Below are positions 1 to 13,735 of a stretch of 64,000 nt of DNA, in pieces. A model generated the notes under the pieces. It made no database searches. It was not told the DNA's origin and worked only from the letters and a program-made list of their open reading frames with translations. Source of the DNA: Symbiodinium natans (Eukaryota > Sar > Dinophyceae > Suessiales > Symbiodiniaceae); assembly GCA_905221605.1 (NCBI GenBank), contig CAJNDS010002378.1:35001-99000 (forward strand). The letters are read 5' to 3'. The translations under genes and the position numbers were made by a program. How positions within the stretch are numbered: the stretch's first letter is position 1; each line of letters opens with the position of its first letter.

Positions 1-3000
1 AGACACTACCCCTCAAGCCTGGATTCTCTGAAACACCTCCCCGAATTCAAGCGGAAGGCTGGAAACTGCTTTTGCTTCACCTCATTGGGGCGGCCTGAGA
101 ATCTGCCCAGAACTTGATGATCTCTTTGGACAAGCCCACAAAACAAGGGACCAAAAGAAAACGCAAAAGAAAGTGCAAGAGAGCTCTCCCAAGCAACCTC
201 GGAGCCCCCCAGGAGACTGCCTGCTACTCAGGTCGAGGAGGAGCTTGCGCACCCCCCTGTCCGGATCTTTTGCTTTCTCTTTGTCAGAGCCCGAGTCATC
301 GGAATCTGTGCCTTGGAGACGCATGCCGGAGTATGTCCGGTATGAGGGCCTAGCCTTGCAGACACGTCCTTTCAGTGCTATGCTACCCCCGTGCAAGCAT
401 GGTGTCAGCCTTTACTCTGCCTCTTCTTTTGTCTGCCGGGGGCCAGTTTCTTCGTTCATTCTGGACATGCATTCGTTTTGCGGGAGTTGACGAGGGGAGG
501 GGAGGGAGGGGAGGGGAGGCGAGGGGAGATGGGAGGACTTGTGGATGGGTTCCGGGAAGAGCACAAAGTATCGTGTGCTCGGTTTGTGGATGTGGGTCGG
601 GGGGCATGTTGCTGTGTGGAAGGAGGTTTTTTTCAAAGCAAAGATGTTTATGGCCCTGGCCATCCCTGGCCATCCCTGGCCTCTCACGTTCAGACTTATG
701 GTAGCCTTGAAGTGTTTGCAGTAGCGGCGGTGTTTAGTGCTGACTTCCGCAAGGCCCGCAGCTCCGCTCAGCATGCAGCTGGAGGGCTGAGAGCGGTATA
801 AGTTTTCACCTCAGGGGCCAAGCGTGGGCTTAGTTGGGCTAGGACAGCTAGGATTTGGGATCAGCTGTCCACATTTCCGTGCAGCTCAAGCCTGAACTGC
901 ACGTTCTGGTGATCGAGGAGGCGGGGGCGGCGCATCATCGTCAGATACATTCTCATCGCCGTCATCCTGGTCCTAGGTGGATGGAGTACCAGACAGTGGA
1001 ACGGCATTGTAAAGCAGAAAGTATGCCAAAATTGTGCCGATGGCAACCCTGATCACCAGACAACTCCATGGTATCAGCATATAGAGCGGAGCATACATAA
1101 TAGTTCAGTGCCAGAAGGCATCCACGGCATCCGCCATCGTTGGGCGAAAACGTGGCTGCAGGGCGCTGTGAATTATATCATGGCGAGAGCAACGAGGATT
1201 TCACTACATAATTCACATGTCGACACTCTGTCTGGTGACTGGGCCTCCTGGAGAGCTTTTTGGCTTCTTGTGGGGTGTACATGTGCTCACCGTCACTGCT
1301 GTTTGCAGTCATGACCTGTTGAAGCAGGTTCTGAAAGCTCTGCTTGCGAATGCCGCTGCCTGCTTGCAGCTATCAAACAGAGCCTTTCGGGGCATGCAAT
1401 GGCACCTTTTGGATGCTGGGTGTCACAGGCATCATCCATTCGAGTTGCCTCCAAGCCAATTTTGCTGCGCAGTGTCAAGGCACATCCAAAGGTCGGTTCC
1501 ATCAGCATTCACATGTTGCGATGCTTTTGTGCGCTTGCTTGAAGTTTCGCATACATCGGACAACGATGTCGTGCACTGGGTTACCCAATTACGGATGCCC
1601 CGACGCGACATGGCAGGCATGAAATGAAATAGCTGTGGCATGAAATGAAATGGCTGTGCATATCTGTGCTGTCAGTTGGTGCAGTGCCACGCAGTGCCAA
1701 GCAGTGGCAGCCCTCCAGGGCTGCCTCAGGCGGGTCCGTCGCACACACGGGATCGCATGCCACGCACACACTCTAGCAGCTTCAGCATGCACAGCTTGAA
1801 CCTGCATTGCGACAGGTCGGACACTCTGAGTTTTCCATACGGACAACAAGTGTCGACATGGCATGACGTTCCCATCTACGGACCCTCTTAGTGGCAGCGG
1901 ACGCTCAACGCTGGTGACAAACAGGGTGGCTCGTCCCAGAGCGAAGGAATTTGTTTTTCTTAGTGTGTGCGTGTGTGTGTGGGGGGGGGGTTTTCAACAG
2001 CGCCAGACCGGCTCACATGTCCCTTGGGAAACTTTTAAGTCAGAGGAGGAAGCGCTCTCAGGAATCATCCGTCTTCCAGTTCTGGAGCCTCGGGACTCTT
2101 CACCTCATGACTCACGTTCACCCCTCGAGTCAACAGCAGAGGTGGAAGCCAAGGTTCATCGCGCTCCCTCTCGCTCTCTCTGGGCATGAGGAGCCCCGAG
2201 GCCCCGAGGCACCCCCCGCACACAGAACGCGCCTGCGAGCCAGCGTCATCTCACGGAGAACCCGTGACACTGACCCCCTTTTTCCCCCCTTCCCCTTGGA
2301 CAGAACACGAAAGACGAGCTGCACGCTTTGACCCTTAGACCTTCTTTGACTTCAGCTGGGCTTTTCCCTGTCCCTTAACGCTCGGCCCGGCCCCACCCTA
2401 TAGGATCACATTCGGCTCCAGGCGGGTTTATGGAGATACCGGCCGGAGATTGCCTAGACTACGGTGTAACTCTCTTTCTTTTGTTGGGGCATTACGGGCC
2501 GGGGGCAACTCCGATCAGCCCTTGCAACTAGCAAGTTCCTCTGGCTCCTAGTTGTGTCACCGCAGGAAAGAAGGTGAAACCCTTTCCGGCACTCTCCTTC
2601 TATTGGGTGGCTCGCTCCCCTCACTTTCACCTCCGCCTGACACCGATAAGCCTTGCAAGCAAACCCTGCCTGGCTTCAACACTCTAGCGCCTGTACCGCC
2701 TGCGAGCCCCCTCATGCCCTGCAGTGCTGGTTTGGAAGCAGTATGCCCATAGACCTCGGTGTAACTACATTGTTCTTCGGTAGGGTATGAGGGAGGAAGA
2801 CTGAGGAAGATTGCCCCTTCCGCGCGCATGGCGCACTCAAGTCCGTCCGGAACAAAGTGCAACCAATCGAAAGTGACCCGGGAGGAAACGGCCTCAAACA
2901 TTTGTACTTCAAAAATCCCCACCCTGCATGCAGGAATTTGCGCTCGAGGGATTCTCTGGGATTCTCTGGCGTTGGGCACTCCAAGGATTCTTCGGGGGGC

Positions 3001-6000
3001 GCTCCAGGGATTCTGTGGGGATACTCTGAGGGCTGGGCACTCTTGGCCTAGGGTTCTTTGGTGATGCTCTGGGTTGGGCACTCCAGGAATTCTCTGGGGA
3101 TACTCTGCCTAGGTTTTCGTGACCTCACATGAGACTGACTGGCACTGCAATGAGGGAGGACATACAGAAAGACAATCTAGCCTCAAACATACCATCCCTC
3201 AAAAACACGAGAGCAGGGTTAGCGTGTGGAGATGTGTGAGGCGCCCAACTCGAGCTTCAAAGGGCGGCGATGAACCAGTGAAGCAATGCATTGCGCGGAG
3301 GCTACGTAGCATTTGGGGTCCAGATGCAGCTGAAGAAACAGTGGGTCCACTGTCTCCGAGGTGCGTGTTCTTGGTTTGATGCTTCAAATGCTGTGCCAAG
3401 TTTGAGCAAGAACCAAAGCACTTTTTTCAGGGCTCTCCATCCAGTCCACATCCAATGAGCACAGCGTCGTCAAGCTTGTCTGACGATGACTGCAAAAAGA
3501 GTTTGTCGGGTGCCGTGTGCCACGGCTGGACAAGCAATTTCGCTCTCAGCGATGTTTGTAGCGCAAATATGCCACCTATGTAGCATTGGAACCATTAAGG
3601 GGATATGAGCTGCTGTCTCACGAGATTCCCCCCCCCCCCCCGACCCACGAGCTTGCATGAGCTGCCACGTGGAAGGTGTAGACGGTATTAGAAGGCATGT
3701 AAATCAACCACACGAGATGCTCGAAGGTTGGTGAGCACATTCCTCGAAACTCTGGCAAATTCAAAAAGCCACGTATACTGATGTGTGGCATCCGCAATGG
3801 GCCCGGTCAGGCACCTGTCCGGCACAAGCCCATTGTTAAGCCCATTGTTAAGCCTATTCAATCGTGATCAATGCAGATTCGACTTTCAACCGTCTTCACC
3901 ACCGGCCATCTGCTTACGCATGGCTGCTACCTTCAACCGGACAGCACCAGCCTGCCACGGAGACATCAGCGAGACTGCTCCACCACGATACCTGGCAGTC
4001 CCAGGCAGGATGCGGCTCAGATCTTAAGCAAACATAGCAGAGAGCCATGGCACAAGCGATGTGGCCAAGGCGGGATAGGACCTTAGAGCCTTAGCGAGTA
4101 TCTCATGATGCCTCCACGGTTCCGGAGAGAGTCCAGAAGCACGCTGTCCTCAACTCGTCAGATCTTAGCGTGACTTCGAAGGACTTTCTTCATGGAGTGG
4201 GCTATGCACAGACATCCTGCATCGAATCGAATCGAACCCATCCGTCCTTCTCCTTGCGCTCCTGCAAGGACCGCGGCCTGCAGTGCGAGTCCAAAGCCTG
4301 GCAAATGTTGAAACTAGTCCAGATGGCAGCACCATGCAAATGTCCTGGGAAGCTCTGGCACACACAGACAAACACTCAAACAAACACACACACACACACA
4401 CATACACACACACAAATTGCTTTGTAAATCGGGTGGGGGGCAGGGCCATCGGGAGCCTTTGCTGCCGAGCCCAACATCGACTGTCCCCAGTGGACCATCG
4501 AGGCTCCGAGAGCCGCTGTCTTCACCACCAAGTCCTCCACACAAGGCACGGAAGGATTACATGGGCTCGGAGAGAACAGTGAGTTCAATTCAGTTCAAGC
4601 GACTCTTAAAGCCTTTAAGCTCACCCCCTGGAGTCCTCTCTTTCTACTTTCATCTCGAGTCTAAGTCTGAGTGTGGCAGTCTTCTCTCTTTGACTCCCAT
4701 CGCTCGCTTCAAAATCAGCGCGGCGTTCTCTATGTTCTCGTCTTCGGTAGGAATGTTCTCAGGGGTGCATGTGGGCGCAGTCTTCATGCAACGAAAAGCG
4801 CTTCGCTTCAACTTCGAAGGCGTCGCTTCGAACAGCGCCAGTATGCGCAGGCACTCGACTGACTGAGGAGCCTTCCCTCCTCCGCCCTGCCTTGGAGCGA
4901 ACTGGAAGCGTAGCTCTCTCGCTACGCGTTTCACACGCATCCATCGGACTCCGGACAGCGCGGGCTACGCTTGTGGGGGGAGGGTGACGAAAGAAGCTCA
5001 AGCAACGAAAAAAAAAAAAACAACGAACAAAAGCGGAGAACAGAAGCGCACATTCGTACGGGGGCGCTTTGTTTTTTGACGGTGTGCATGCTAAGGATAG
5101 CGAGCAAAAGAGGAGGCTTGACATGGCTGTTTTTTAGTAATAAGATGTCAATGACGTCTTTTCTCTCTGAGGTTTTTTTGTGAAGTCTCCTCTCCCTGAT
5201 TTTTCTGAGTCTTAGGTGGGCCGTCTGAGGCGCTTGGGGCGGGGTTTTGTCCTCCCACTCTCAGACCATATTGCATATACTGGTCTATATTGTTCTGTGC
5301 GTTTCCGAGCCGCTGCCCCGGAACTCTTCGGAGACCCGCCATGCTGTCTGTCAGAGGACCCAGGTCCTGTCTCTGCATGACTGTACGATTTCGTGCTCAT
5401 TCTAAGTCCTCAATGCCTTGTCCTTAAGTACTTGCTAGCTGCTAGATGCAAATGTGGCTCTGGAGGGTCGTTTGCTAGCTGCTAGGTGTCTCGTTGTACC
5501 TCAGTTCCGAGAGGGAACCGTTCCACACTTTGCTCTGGCATGCTCAGAAGCGGTTCAGACGGGAGATCCCTCAACTCGTCAACATTCGTAAACCCTGAAT
5601 ACCCACAGCCTTGCTCAGCTGTAGGCTTGCTGACGTTTGTTGCTTTGTGCTTTGCTTTGGACTGCCCCAAGATGTGACTCAAAGCAGCCACGTACTCCGA
5701 GTGCAAGGGGAAACCTCCATTCAAGGACCCCCATCCAAAGACAGGCCAGATTCCAGTAAATGGTCTCTACCCTGACAAATTCAACCGCCGGAACCGCCCT
5801 CCCCCCCACCCACCCACCCACCCCAAAAAAAAAACGAAGCGCCAGAAGGGGCTTGGGTTGGGCAGCCCGGCCTGCGTACCCTCTCTTGCTGCATTGGCCA
5901 AGCGTGTCACAGGACTCCCCTGCAGAGGCTGCGATCACAGCATCAAGTTTCAGTTCCTGACTGTCGTCATGTGACTGCTAGACTGCTAGATCCTCCTGAA

Positions 6001-6670
6001 AACTCGACGTCTGCCTGCTCTGAGAGCAATGGGCTTTCAACTTCCCAAAGCTGCACGGCCACCTTGGAAAGGAGCACACAGCCGAAGGACGTTGGTGTCA
6101 GAGAAGCCATGCATTCTGACCACACAAAGATGCACGAAGCGGCGAGCCTGGATGGCAACTCTGAGGGGAAACCGCCTCCTGGTGTGCAGGGGCCGTACTA
6201 CGGTCAAAATGCAATGTAGTCACCCCGTCGTCAGGTGCAGCACATGAATGCCTCTGGATTCTGATCGGGATTCTGACGCATCTCGAGCGACTAACTTGTC
6301 ACGACTGCCACACGAAGCCCATGCTATGCCAAAGGAGGAACTTGCGAAGCGCACCTCAGCGGTGGATAGGGACCCGCAGTGGCCGCCAGGCAGCTCCTGA
6401 GGTTCAGTCGGTCGGCCTCGGGGCAGCGCAGGGATTCGACATCAAAATGGCCGCCCGGGGCCTGCTCGGACAAACGGCCTGGGAAGCCCTAAAGCCGAGC
6501 AACCCTACCGAGCTGATTTTTTTACAAATATTGGGCGCACTTTTGCTGTGAGAATCAGCTGCGCAACTCTTGCAGCTCCGGGGCCCCGGCCTCACTGAGC
6601 TCGGTGTCTTTAGTGCGCTCGTTCAGCTTTCGATCTGATTTCAAGAAACGTGTCTTGAAGTTGGAGTAGG
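1..6670. other. gene-poor stretch with simple repeats
   Basis: I recognise no gene here; open frames on both strands are short and overlap one another without protein-like composition. What it holds: a GAGGGGAGGGG-type purine run at about 488-530, a G run at 1,981-1,990, an imperfect repeat of GGGATTCTCTGG / GGGCACTCCA words at about 2,940-3,110, a C run at 3,630-3,641, a CA/TA microsatellite at 4,382-4,412 and an A run near 5,011. Unrecognised exons may be present because dinoflagellate exons can be short. Confidence 0.5.
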
Positions 6671-6692
6671 GTCTGTGAGAGAGAGAGAGAGA

Positions 6693-6804
6693 GTCAGAGA
6701 GTCAGAGAGTCAGAGAGTCAGAGAGTCAGAGAGTCAGAGAGTCAGAGAGTCAGAGAGTCAGAGAGTCAGAGAGTCAGAGAGTCAGAGAGTCAGAGAGTCA
6801 GAGA
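6693..6804. repeat. 8-bp tandem repeat (GTCAGAGA)n
   Basis: About 14 perfect or near-perfect copies of GTCAGAGA, preceded by a short GA run (6,676-6,692). The open frame across it (ESQRVRES-type repeats) is a product of the repeat and I do not treat it as a gene. Confidence 0.95.
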
Positions 6805-7026
6805 CATCTTCATTCACTCCTTCGTTGGAAGGTCGAGGCGCGTTCCCCCGCGCATTTCTCTCAAAACGTCGCAAAAAGCCAGACTGCTGGACCCATGCAC
6901 AGCCGTGGCAAAGCTCCCGTACCTTCGAGCGGCAGGGAGGGCACCACGTCGGCCGGCGCCAAGCAACGGCCGGCTCTCTCCTGGCGCTGCTCTCTTCCCT
7001 TGCGGAGCGCTGCACATGGTATAGCA

Positions 7027-7113
7027 CATCATCATCATCATCATCACCATCATCACCATCATCATTCATCATCACTGAATCATCATTCATCATCACTGAA
7101 TCATCATTCATCC
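7027..7113. repeat. CAT/ATC trinucleotide repeat with a short higher-order unit
   Basis: A (CAT)n/(CAC CAT)n tract at about 7,027-7,065 is followed by two copies of a TCATCACTGAATCATCAT-type unit. The poly-histidine frame it opens is not accepted as coding. Confidence 0.9.
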
Positions 7114-8618
7114 CTGCACTAAGACGGCAGAAGAGCCGAGCCCAGGAGCTGCCAGTGCACCCGAGCTGCGCTTACACAAAGTCCGAAAGGTTGTTGGCTC
7201 AGTACTCTTCAGCACTAGCTCGGAGGCAACTGGCAGGTGTAAGAATCATCGTAGCTGGCCCCTAGGCTCTAGCTCCCCCTCGGCCTTCGCTGGCGCTTCC
7301 GTGTGACAAACAAAGTGTCTCAATCCCAACCCAGCCCTCAAGGGCATCGACTTGGGCATGTGCAGCGAGCATCAACCAACTACAAGTTGAGAGTACAAGG
7401 CCCGTCCTCAGCACGTCTCCTGGAAGCGTTTGCAAGCCGACTGTGTTCAGACAGGGTTTCGACTCTTTCCTGTATCCGGAAGCGAAGCTCCACGAAACGC
7501 CGAGCCCAGTTCATCAAAAGAGCTCAAGGTAATGCAAGGCAGCATGTTCTGGACCAGGACTTCGGGTTTCGTTTGTATCAACTTTCCACATACGTGCTTG
7601 ACACCGCCACTTCTGGCGCACGGCACTCTACGATGGGACATAGCTCCCAGGATACGTCTCAAACCCATAACGCTGGTGCCTCCAGGTGCTGTGATGCTCA
7701 AGCCAAAGGGCCTCCGGTTGCCAAAGGGGGGAAGAACTCTGTGGATTTGGTGTTGGGGGGTGAAACGTAGAGGACCGCATGGCATTGTGGTCCAATGGTT
7801 TTTCCACCCCCCCGAACCATAACACAATATAACACAATATAACACATTGCACAAAGTTGGGGGCGAGGCGGGGCAGGGGCGAGGCAGAGGCTTCTGAGCG
7901 GTTTTGCTGATGCCTGGCCTCGCCACAGCGCGCGTGGCCCGCCCGACCGCACACCGAGCATGTCACTTCCATTGCTGCTACAGTGCTACAGGATCATCGC
8001 CACAGAGGCCAAACCTCTTCACAACTGCCTGCTGCTTGCAGGAATAAACTAGCCACAGGGCCTTGCTCAAGGACTTCAGTGACAACTGGGGGAGAACAAC
8101 AACACTTAGTCTGAGTCTGTACTGGGCACCACACGTGCGAGTTTTTTCCGCAGCTGGAGCCGACAAGCGTAGGCACCCCTCCCTGCCTTGGCCAAATGAC
8201 TCCGTATTCACTTGCTGGTTGACCGGACGTACGCAGCGCTCCGCGGGCGAAGCGCAGCGAAAGGCCATAACCGACACCCGACCAAAAGGCCAGCCGCAGC
8301 TATCATACGGGTCTGGAGATCAGAAGACATCGGGCCGTACAGAGCACTTCAAGTGGTCAGCCAAACAGCCACACGATGTTCCTGGTGGGATGTAGACGAG
8401 CTTCTTCAAAATCAGGACCCAGTGCCTTGGGGGGGGGTCTGTTTCATGTTTGTCGTGGAGCCGGATGCGTGGGGCCTCGTGAAGTCGTGACATTTTTCCT
8501 CAGCTGCGCCTTCATCGATGGGGTGCAAGGGTTGATGGTGCAGGGGCTATAGGCCTCTGCCACTCAAGTCATTCCCCCTGTAGGCAAAACTTGTCCTGTC
8601 GGTGCCAGACAGTGCCCA

Positions 8619-8972
8619 TTGGGCAGAGTCTCAGAAGGGAGTCTCCTTGCGAGCTTTGAGGTACCTGAGCGCCCCAACGTGCTGGAAATGAATGTCGGCT
8701 TGCAAGACTCACTAGACAGCTGTCTGCTGCCACGGCAGGTCACAGAGCAGCGCATGCTGGCGTCATCCAATGTGCAAAACTGGTCAGATCGGACCCTCGG
8801 TATGCTCTGCAATGCTTCCGAGCGTCTCCTGCAACTGCGGGAGAGCATCGACAGCCTCCAGTGCAGCTTTGACCTTTGGGCACTCCTGGGGAGCACAAGT
8901 AGGAAAGCATCAGCAAGAAAGCAGAAGGGAACCAATAAAAAGCTACCCCCCCCTGAAGATCCACCGTTTTAG
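8619..8972 (+). CDS. possible hypothetical exon
   Basis: A 117-codon open frame with protein-like composition in its middle part: motifs such as LEMNVGLQDSLDSCLL, NASERLLQLRES and SFDLWALLG suggest amphipathic helices. The C-terminal part becomes lysine-rich (STSRKASARKQKG). I do not recognise the family. The frame on the opposite strand of the same segment is also open but arginine- and serine-rich, so the strand choice is a judgement. No neighbouring exon with matching splice phase was found, so this may be a lone exon, a decayed copy or chance. Confidence 0.25.
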   Translation: MGRVSEGSLLASFEVPERPNVLEMNVGLQDSLDSCLLPRQVTEQRMLASSNVQNWSDRTLGMLCNASERLLQLRESIDSLQCSFDLWALLGSTSRKASARKQKGTNKKLPPPEDPPF

Positions 8973-9026
8973 AGACTTGCAATAGACAACACAGTTCCCG
9001 TAGCATATTTTCTCCTTTCTCCTGAC

Positions 9027-9238
9027 GAGACGTACAACCACCTGAAACATCCTGAAAAACACAAACATATCAGTAAAGTATCTAAACAAAACCTTTGGCG
9101 TGCGTACCTCTTTCACTAGTCTTTCACTCAAAATCACCCTAAACCCTCGTCATGTTAAGATAGAACAGCACACAACCACCTGAAGCACCCTGAAAAACAA
9201 AAATGCAACCGTAAAGTGTCTAAACGAAACTTCTGGCG
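9027..9238. repeat. diverged tandem duplication, unit about 139 bp
   Basis: The segment beginning ACAACCACCTGAAACATCCTG near 9,033 recurs as ACAACCACCTGAAGCACCCTG near 9,172. Both copies run on through GTAAAGT.TCTAAAC.AAAC to a TCTGGCG/TTTGGCG end. Two unequal copies are visible, directly upstream of the telomere-motif element. Confidence 0.8.
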
Positions 9239-9254
9239 GTCTCAGGGAATAGTG

Positions 9255-10380
9255 AAAGAGATTCTTGCTCACAGTATTCTCGCGTCCCCGGGACTTACAG
9301 CAGATGATTTTGTCGCATCACCTTATGCTTTCTCCAGTATGTGTGTTTGATATACAAGACTTGTACCCTATATACATACATGATGTGGGCACTTCTTCTA
9401 CTTTCTCTTTGCATTTTCACAGGAGGCAACCCTGCAAACACAGGCATAGCCCTACTGGATTTGAGGTTTAGGGATTTAAGCCTCAAGCCCTCCAGAGCTA
9501 TAAGGTTCTACTCCTATAGACAATGCCTATACCTTAAACCCGAAACCTGTACACTGTAAACCCTACAGGGTCTAAACCCGAAAGGGCTAACCCCGTGACG
9601 GTTTTAGAGATAAACCCTGAAAAGACCCTAAACCTTTCAACCCTATAGGGTTCAATGGTTTACAAACCTAAGGTCTGGGCATGTATACCTTCAGCTCCTA
9701 GAGGGTTAAAGCCTTTGAACCTTTTTGGGCCCTTTAGTTGAATAGGGTTCAGACCCTAAAGAGTTTAGGGCTAAGGTTTGAATGCCTAAACCCTAAACCT
9801 AAAAGAGTTTAGGGCTAAGGTTTAAATGCCTAAACCTTAAACCTAAATTGGCTTAGGTTTAAATGCCTAAATCACAGGGTTTAAACCCTACAGGGCTAAG
9901 CCCGTGAGGGTTTTATAGATAAACCCTGCAAAAAAACTCTAAGCCTTTAAACCCTATAGGCTTTCATGGTTCACAACCCTAAGGTCTGGGCATGTAGACC
10001 TTCAGCCTTCAGCGCCTATAGGGTTGAAACCATTGAGCCTTTTTGAGCCTTATAGGGTTTTAGGGTTCAGACCCCAAAAGGTTTAAATGCCTCAACCTTA
10101 AAACCCTAAAGTTTGGACTCTATGGGCTTAGGTTTAAATGCCTATAAATCTTAAACCCTGAACCTTGAAACATTGAACCTCTGGGGGTCAAAGCTTAAAG
10201 GTTTAGGTTTAATTGTCGATTTATGTGCAAATGCCTACATTTTGAACCCTAAACCTTTAAACCTTAACCATATGGGGTTCAAAAGTTAAGGGTTTGGGTT
10301 TACTGTAATTGCTTAACCCGAAAGGGTTTCGGGGCTTCTCTTCGAAATCCAAAACCCGCAAACCAACAGGTTTTAGAGAA
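9255..10380 (+). repeat. telomere-motif-rich dispersed element, copy A (uninterrupted)
   Basis: A low-complexity element of degenerate AAACCCTAAACC/TTTAGGG words with a non-telomeric unique head (about 9,255-9,450, including ACCCTATATACATACATG and TTTTCACAGGAGGCAA). It aligns, in reverse complement, with 38,280-39,021 plus 40,921-41,065: shared landmarks include ACTGTGAGCAA, CAGGAGGCAA, GGGCTAACC.CGTGA.GG, CCTAAGGTCTGGGCA and the TTCGAA-containing tail. Inside copy A a unit of about 320 bp is tandemly duplicated (GGCTAA.CCCGTGA.GGTTTTA at about 9,585 and again at 9,893, each followed by the CCTAAGGTCTGGGCATGTA landmark). It is therefore a defined repeat family, not simply eroded telomere. No protein is encoded. 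Confidence 0.8.
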
Positions 10381-10679
10381 TAAGCCCGCAGTGGAGCTGA
10401 GGGAAGGGAAGGATGTGGAAGACCCCTGGCACCCTCCCCCTTCTCCCCCTTAATGCTTGTGAGCAATGAGTGAGTGAGTCGCGAGTGAGTGTGGGTTGAT
10501 GCGTCAGCGGGTCAGTGAATTTGTGGTGGTGTAAATGAGCCAGGGAATCCTACAACCAGAGTATGGAGAGGAAATGAGTCCGCGACTCCCAGATTTAAGT
10601 ACGGAGTGTTGAAAATGGCGGGCTTAGGGTTTTCCTGCATTTAGACTTTTAAGAATCTACGTTAAACGCGGGCAGACCC

Positions 10680-11185
10680 CACCAAGAACCAAGAACCAAT
10701 ATGCTCAGGACACTTGATTCTTGGTTCTTGGTTCCTGGGGCTGCATTTTAAACTGCATTTAACCATTTAAGTTAAATGCAGACCGCCCCCGAGAACCAAG
10801 AGCCAAGAACCAAGATGCTCAGGACTCTTGATTCTTGGGTCTTGGTTCCTGGGGCCAGGCTGCATTTAAAGCTGCATTCAAAAATTTAAGTTAAACGCAA
10901 ACCACCCCGGGAACCAAAATTCCAGAATCAAGAGTCCTGGGCATCTTGGTTCTTGGTTCTTGGTTCCTGGGGCTGGTCTGCATTTAACTTAAATTTTTAA
11001 ATGCAGTTTTAAATGCAGCCCAGCCCCAGGAACCAAGATTCCAGAATCAAGGGTCCTGAGCATCTTGGTTCTTGGCTCTTGGTTCCTGGGGGTGGTTTGC
11101 ATTTAACTTAAATTGTTGAATGCAGCTTTACATTCACAGGATCGTGTCCGCATTTAACCTAAATTTTTAAATGCGGTTTAAATTC
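10680..11185. repeat. hairpin-forming CCAAGAACC / CATTTAA repeat array
   Basis: Alternating forward and inverted copies of AACCAAGA(T)GC / GCATCTTGGTTCTTGG words, linked by GATTCTTG / CAAGAATC and by GCATTTAA(A) / TTTAAATGC words. The arms can pair over several tens of bases, so single strands would fold into a series of stem-loops. The organisation resembles 37,751-38,072, although the word there is CCAAGATCC. Confidence 0.85.
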
Positions 11186-11378
11186 GCGGGGCCTCGGCCA
11201 AGTAAATACAGGTAATGGTGTCGCGCGTCGTCTATTCTCATGTGTTTGGATATCCGTTGAGGCCTCGGGCCGAAGGTGTACCTTTTTTTGCCAAAAATGG
11301 TACCCCCCCTAGGAGAGCAGGGGCCGCCAGCGGATGGTTCGCCAGGACCAGAGGCAGTTGCAGCCCTTCCCAGCAGGG

Positions 11379-11650
11379 GCCCCCCCTCCCCCTCCTCTCC
11401 CCCCACCCAACCCCCCCTCCACCCTCCTACCCCCCCCCCACAACCCCCCCTCCCCTTTCCAAAACCACTACAGAACATTGGTGAGGCTCAACTGCTGTGA
11501 GCACGGCCTGGGATGCATTACACGAGCCGAAGAATCTAAGCTTGAACCGAAACCCTAAACCTTAACCGAAGCACTCAACCCTCAAACCTTCAACAAACCC
11601 CCCCCCCTCCCACCCTCCCCCTGCCCCCCCTTCCCCCCCCACCCCCCCTA
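11379..11650. repeat. C-rich tracts
   Basis: Two polypyrimidine tracts (about 11,379-11,460 and 11,597-11,650) consisting mainly of C with interspersed A and T. Proline-rich frames across them are compositional artefacts. Confidence 0.85.
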
Positions 11651-11825
11651 CCCGTGATGGGCTGGCTCCACCCTACGATTCTTGAACCCCACACCCAAAA
11701 AACCCTAAACCCCAAAGCGTGAACCTTGAGCCCTAAGCCCTCAATCCTAAACTAACCCTCAACCCTAAACCCCAAACCATAAACCATAAACCCGGAACCC
11801 TAAACCCTAAACCCTAAACCCAACC
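11550..11825. repeat. interstitial telomere-like CCCTAAA tract
   Basis: Degenerate AAACCCTAAACC words become regular (CCCTAAA)n at 11,795-11,820. The C-rich strand is on top, i.e. the orientation expected at a left chromosome end, but here it is internal. A C-rich spacer interrupts the tract. Confidence 0.8.
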
Positions 11826-13542
<1,717 letters not shown>

Positions 13543-13605
13543 ACGACCTTGAAGGCGTCAAAGACACGGCCACATCCATCAAGCTCCGCAAGAGCTCCCA
13601 CGGGC

Positions 13606-13735
13606 AAGGGTTTGGGGGAGAGGTTTGGCTTTTTTTGGGGGGGTTTGGACGGTTTGGGAGGGGGGGTTGGGGGATTTGGGGGGGTTTGGGGGGTTTGGGG
13701 GGTTTGGGGGTTTGGGAGGGGGCTTGGGGCATTGC
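13606..13735. repeat. G-rich GGTTTGGGG minisatellite
   Basis: Irregular repetition of GGTTTGGGGG words, giving several closely spaced runs of four or more G on the plus strand. This composition can form G-quadruplexes in principle; that is a property of the sequence, not an observed structure. Confidence 0.9.

Noticed and set aside
6675-7265. 196-codon Glu/Ser/Arg repeat protein
   Set aside because: Generated by the (GTCAGAGA)n repeat and followed by a CAT repeat in other frames.
9255-10380. True telomere or chromosome end
   Set aside because: The motifs are degenerate, mixed in orientation and embedded in a defined repeat that recurs inverted at 38-41 kb; unique sequence continues on both sides.
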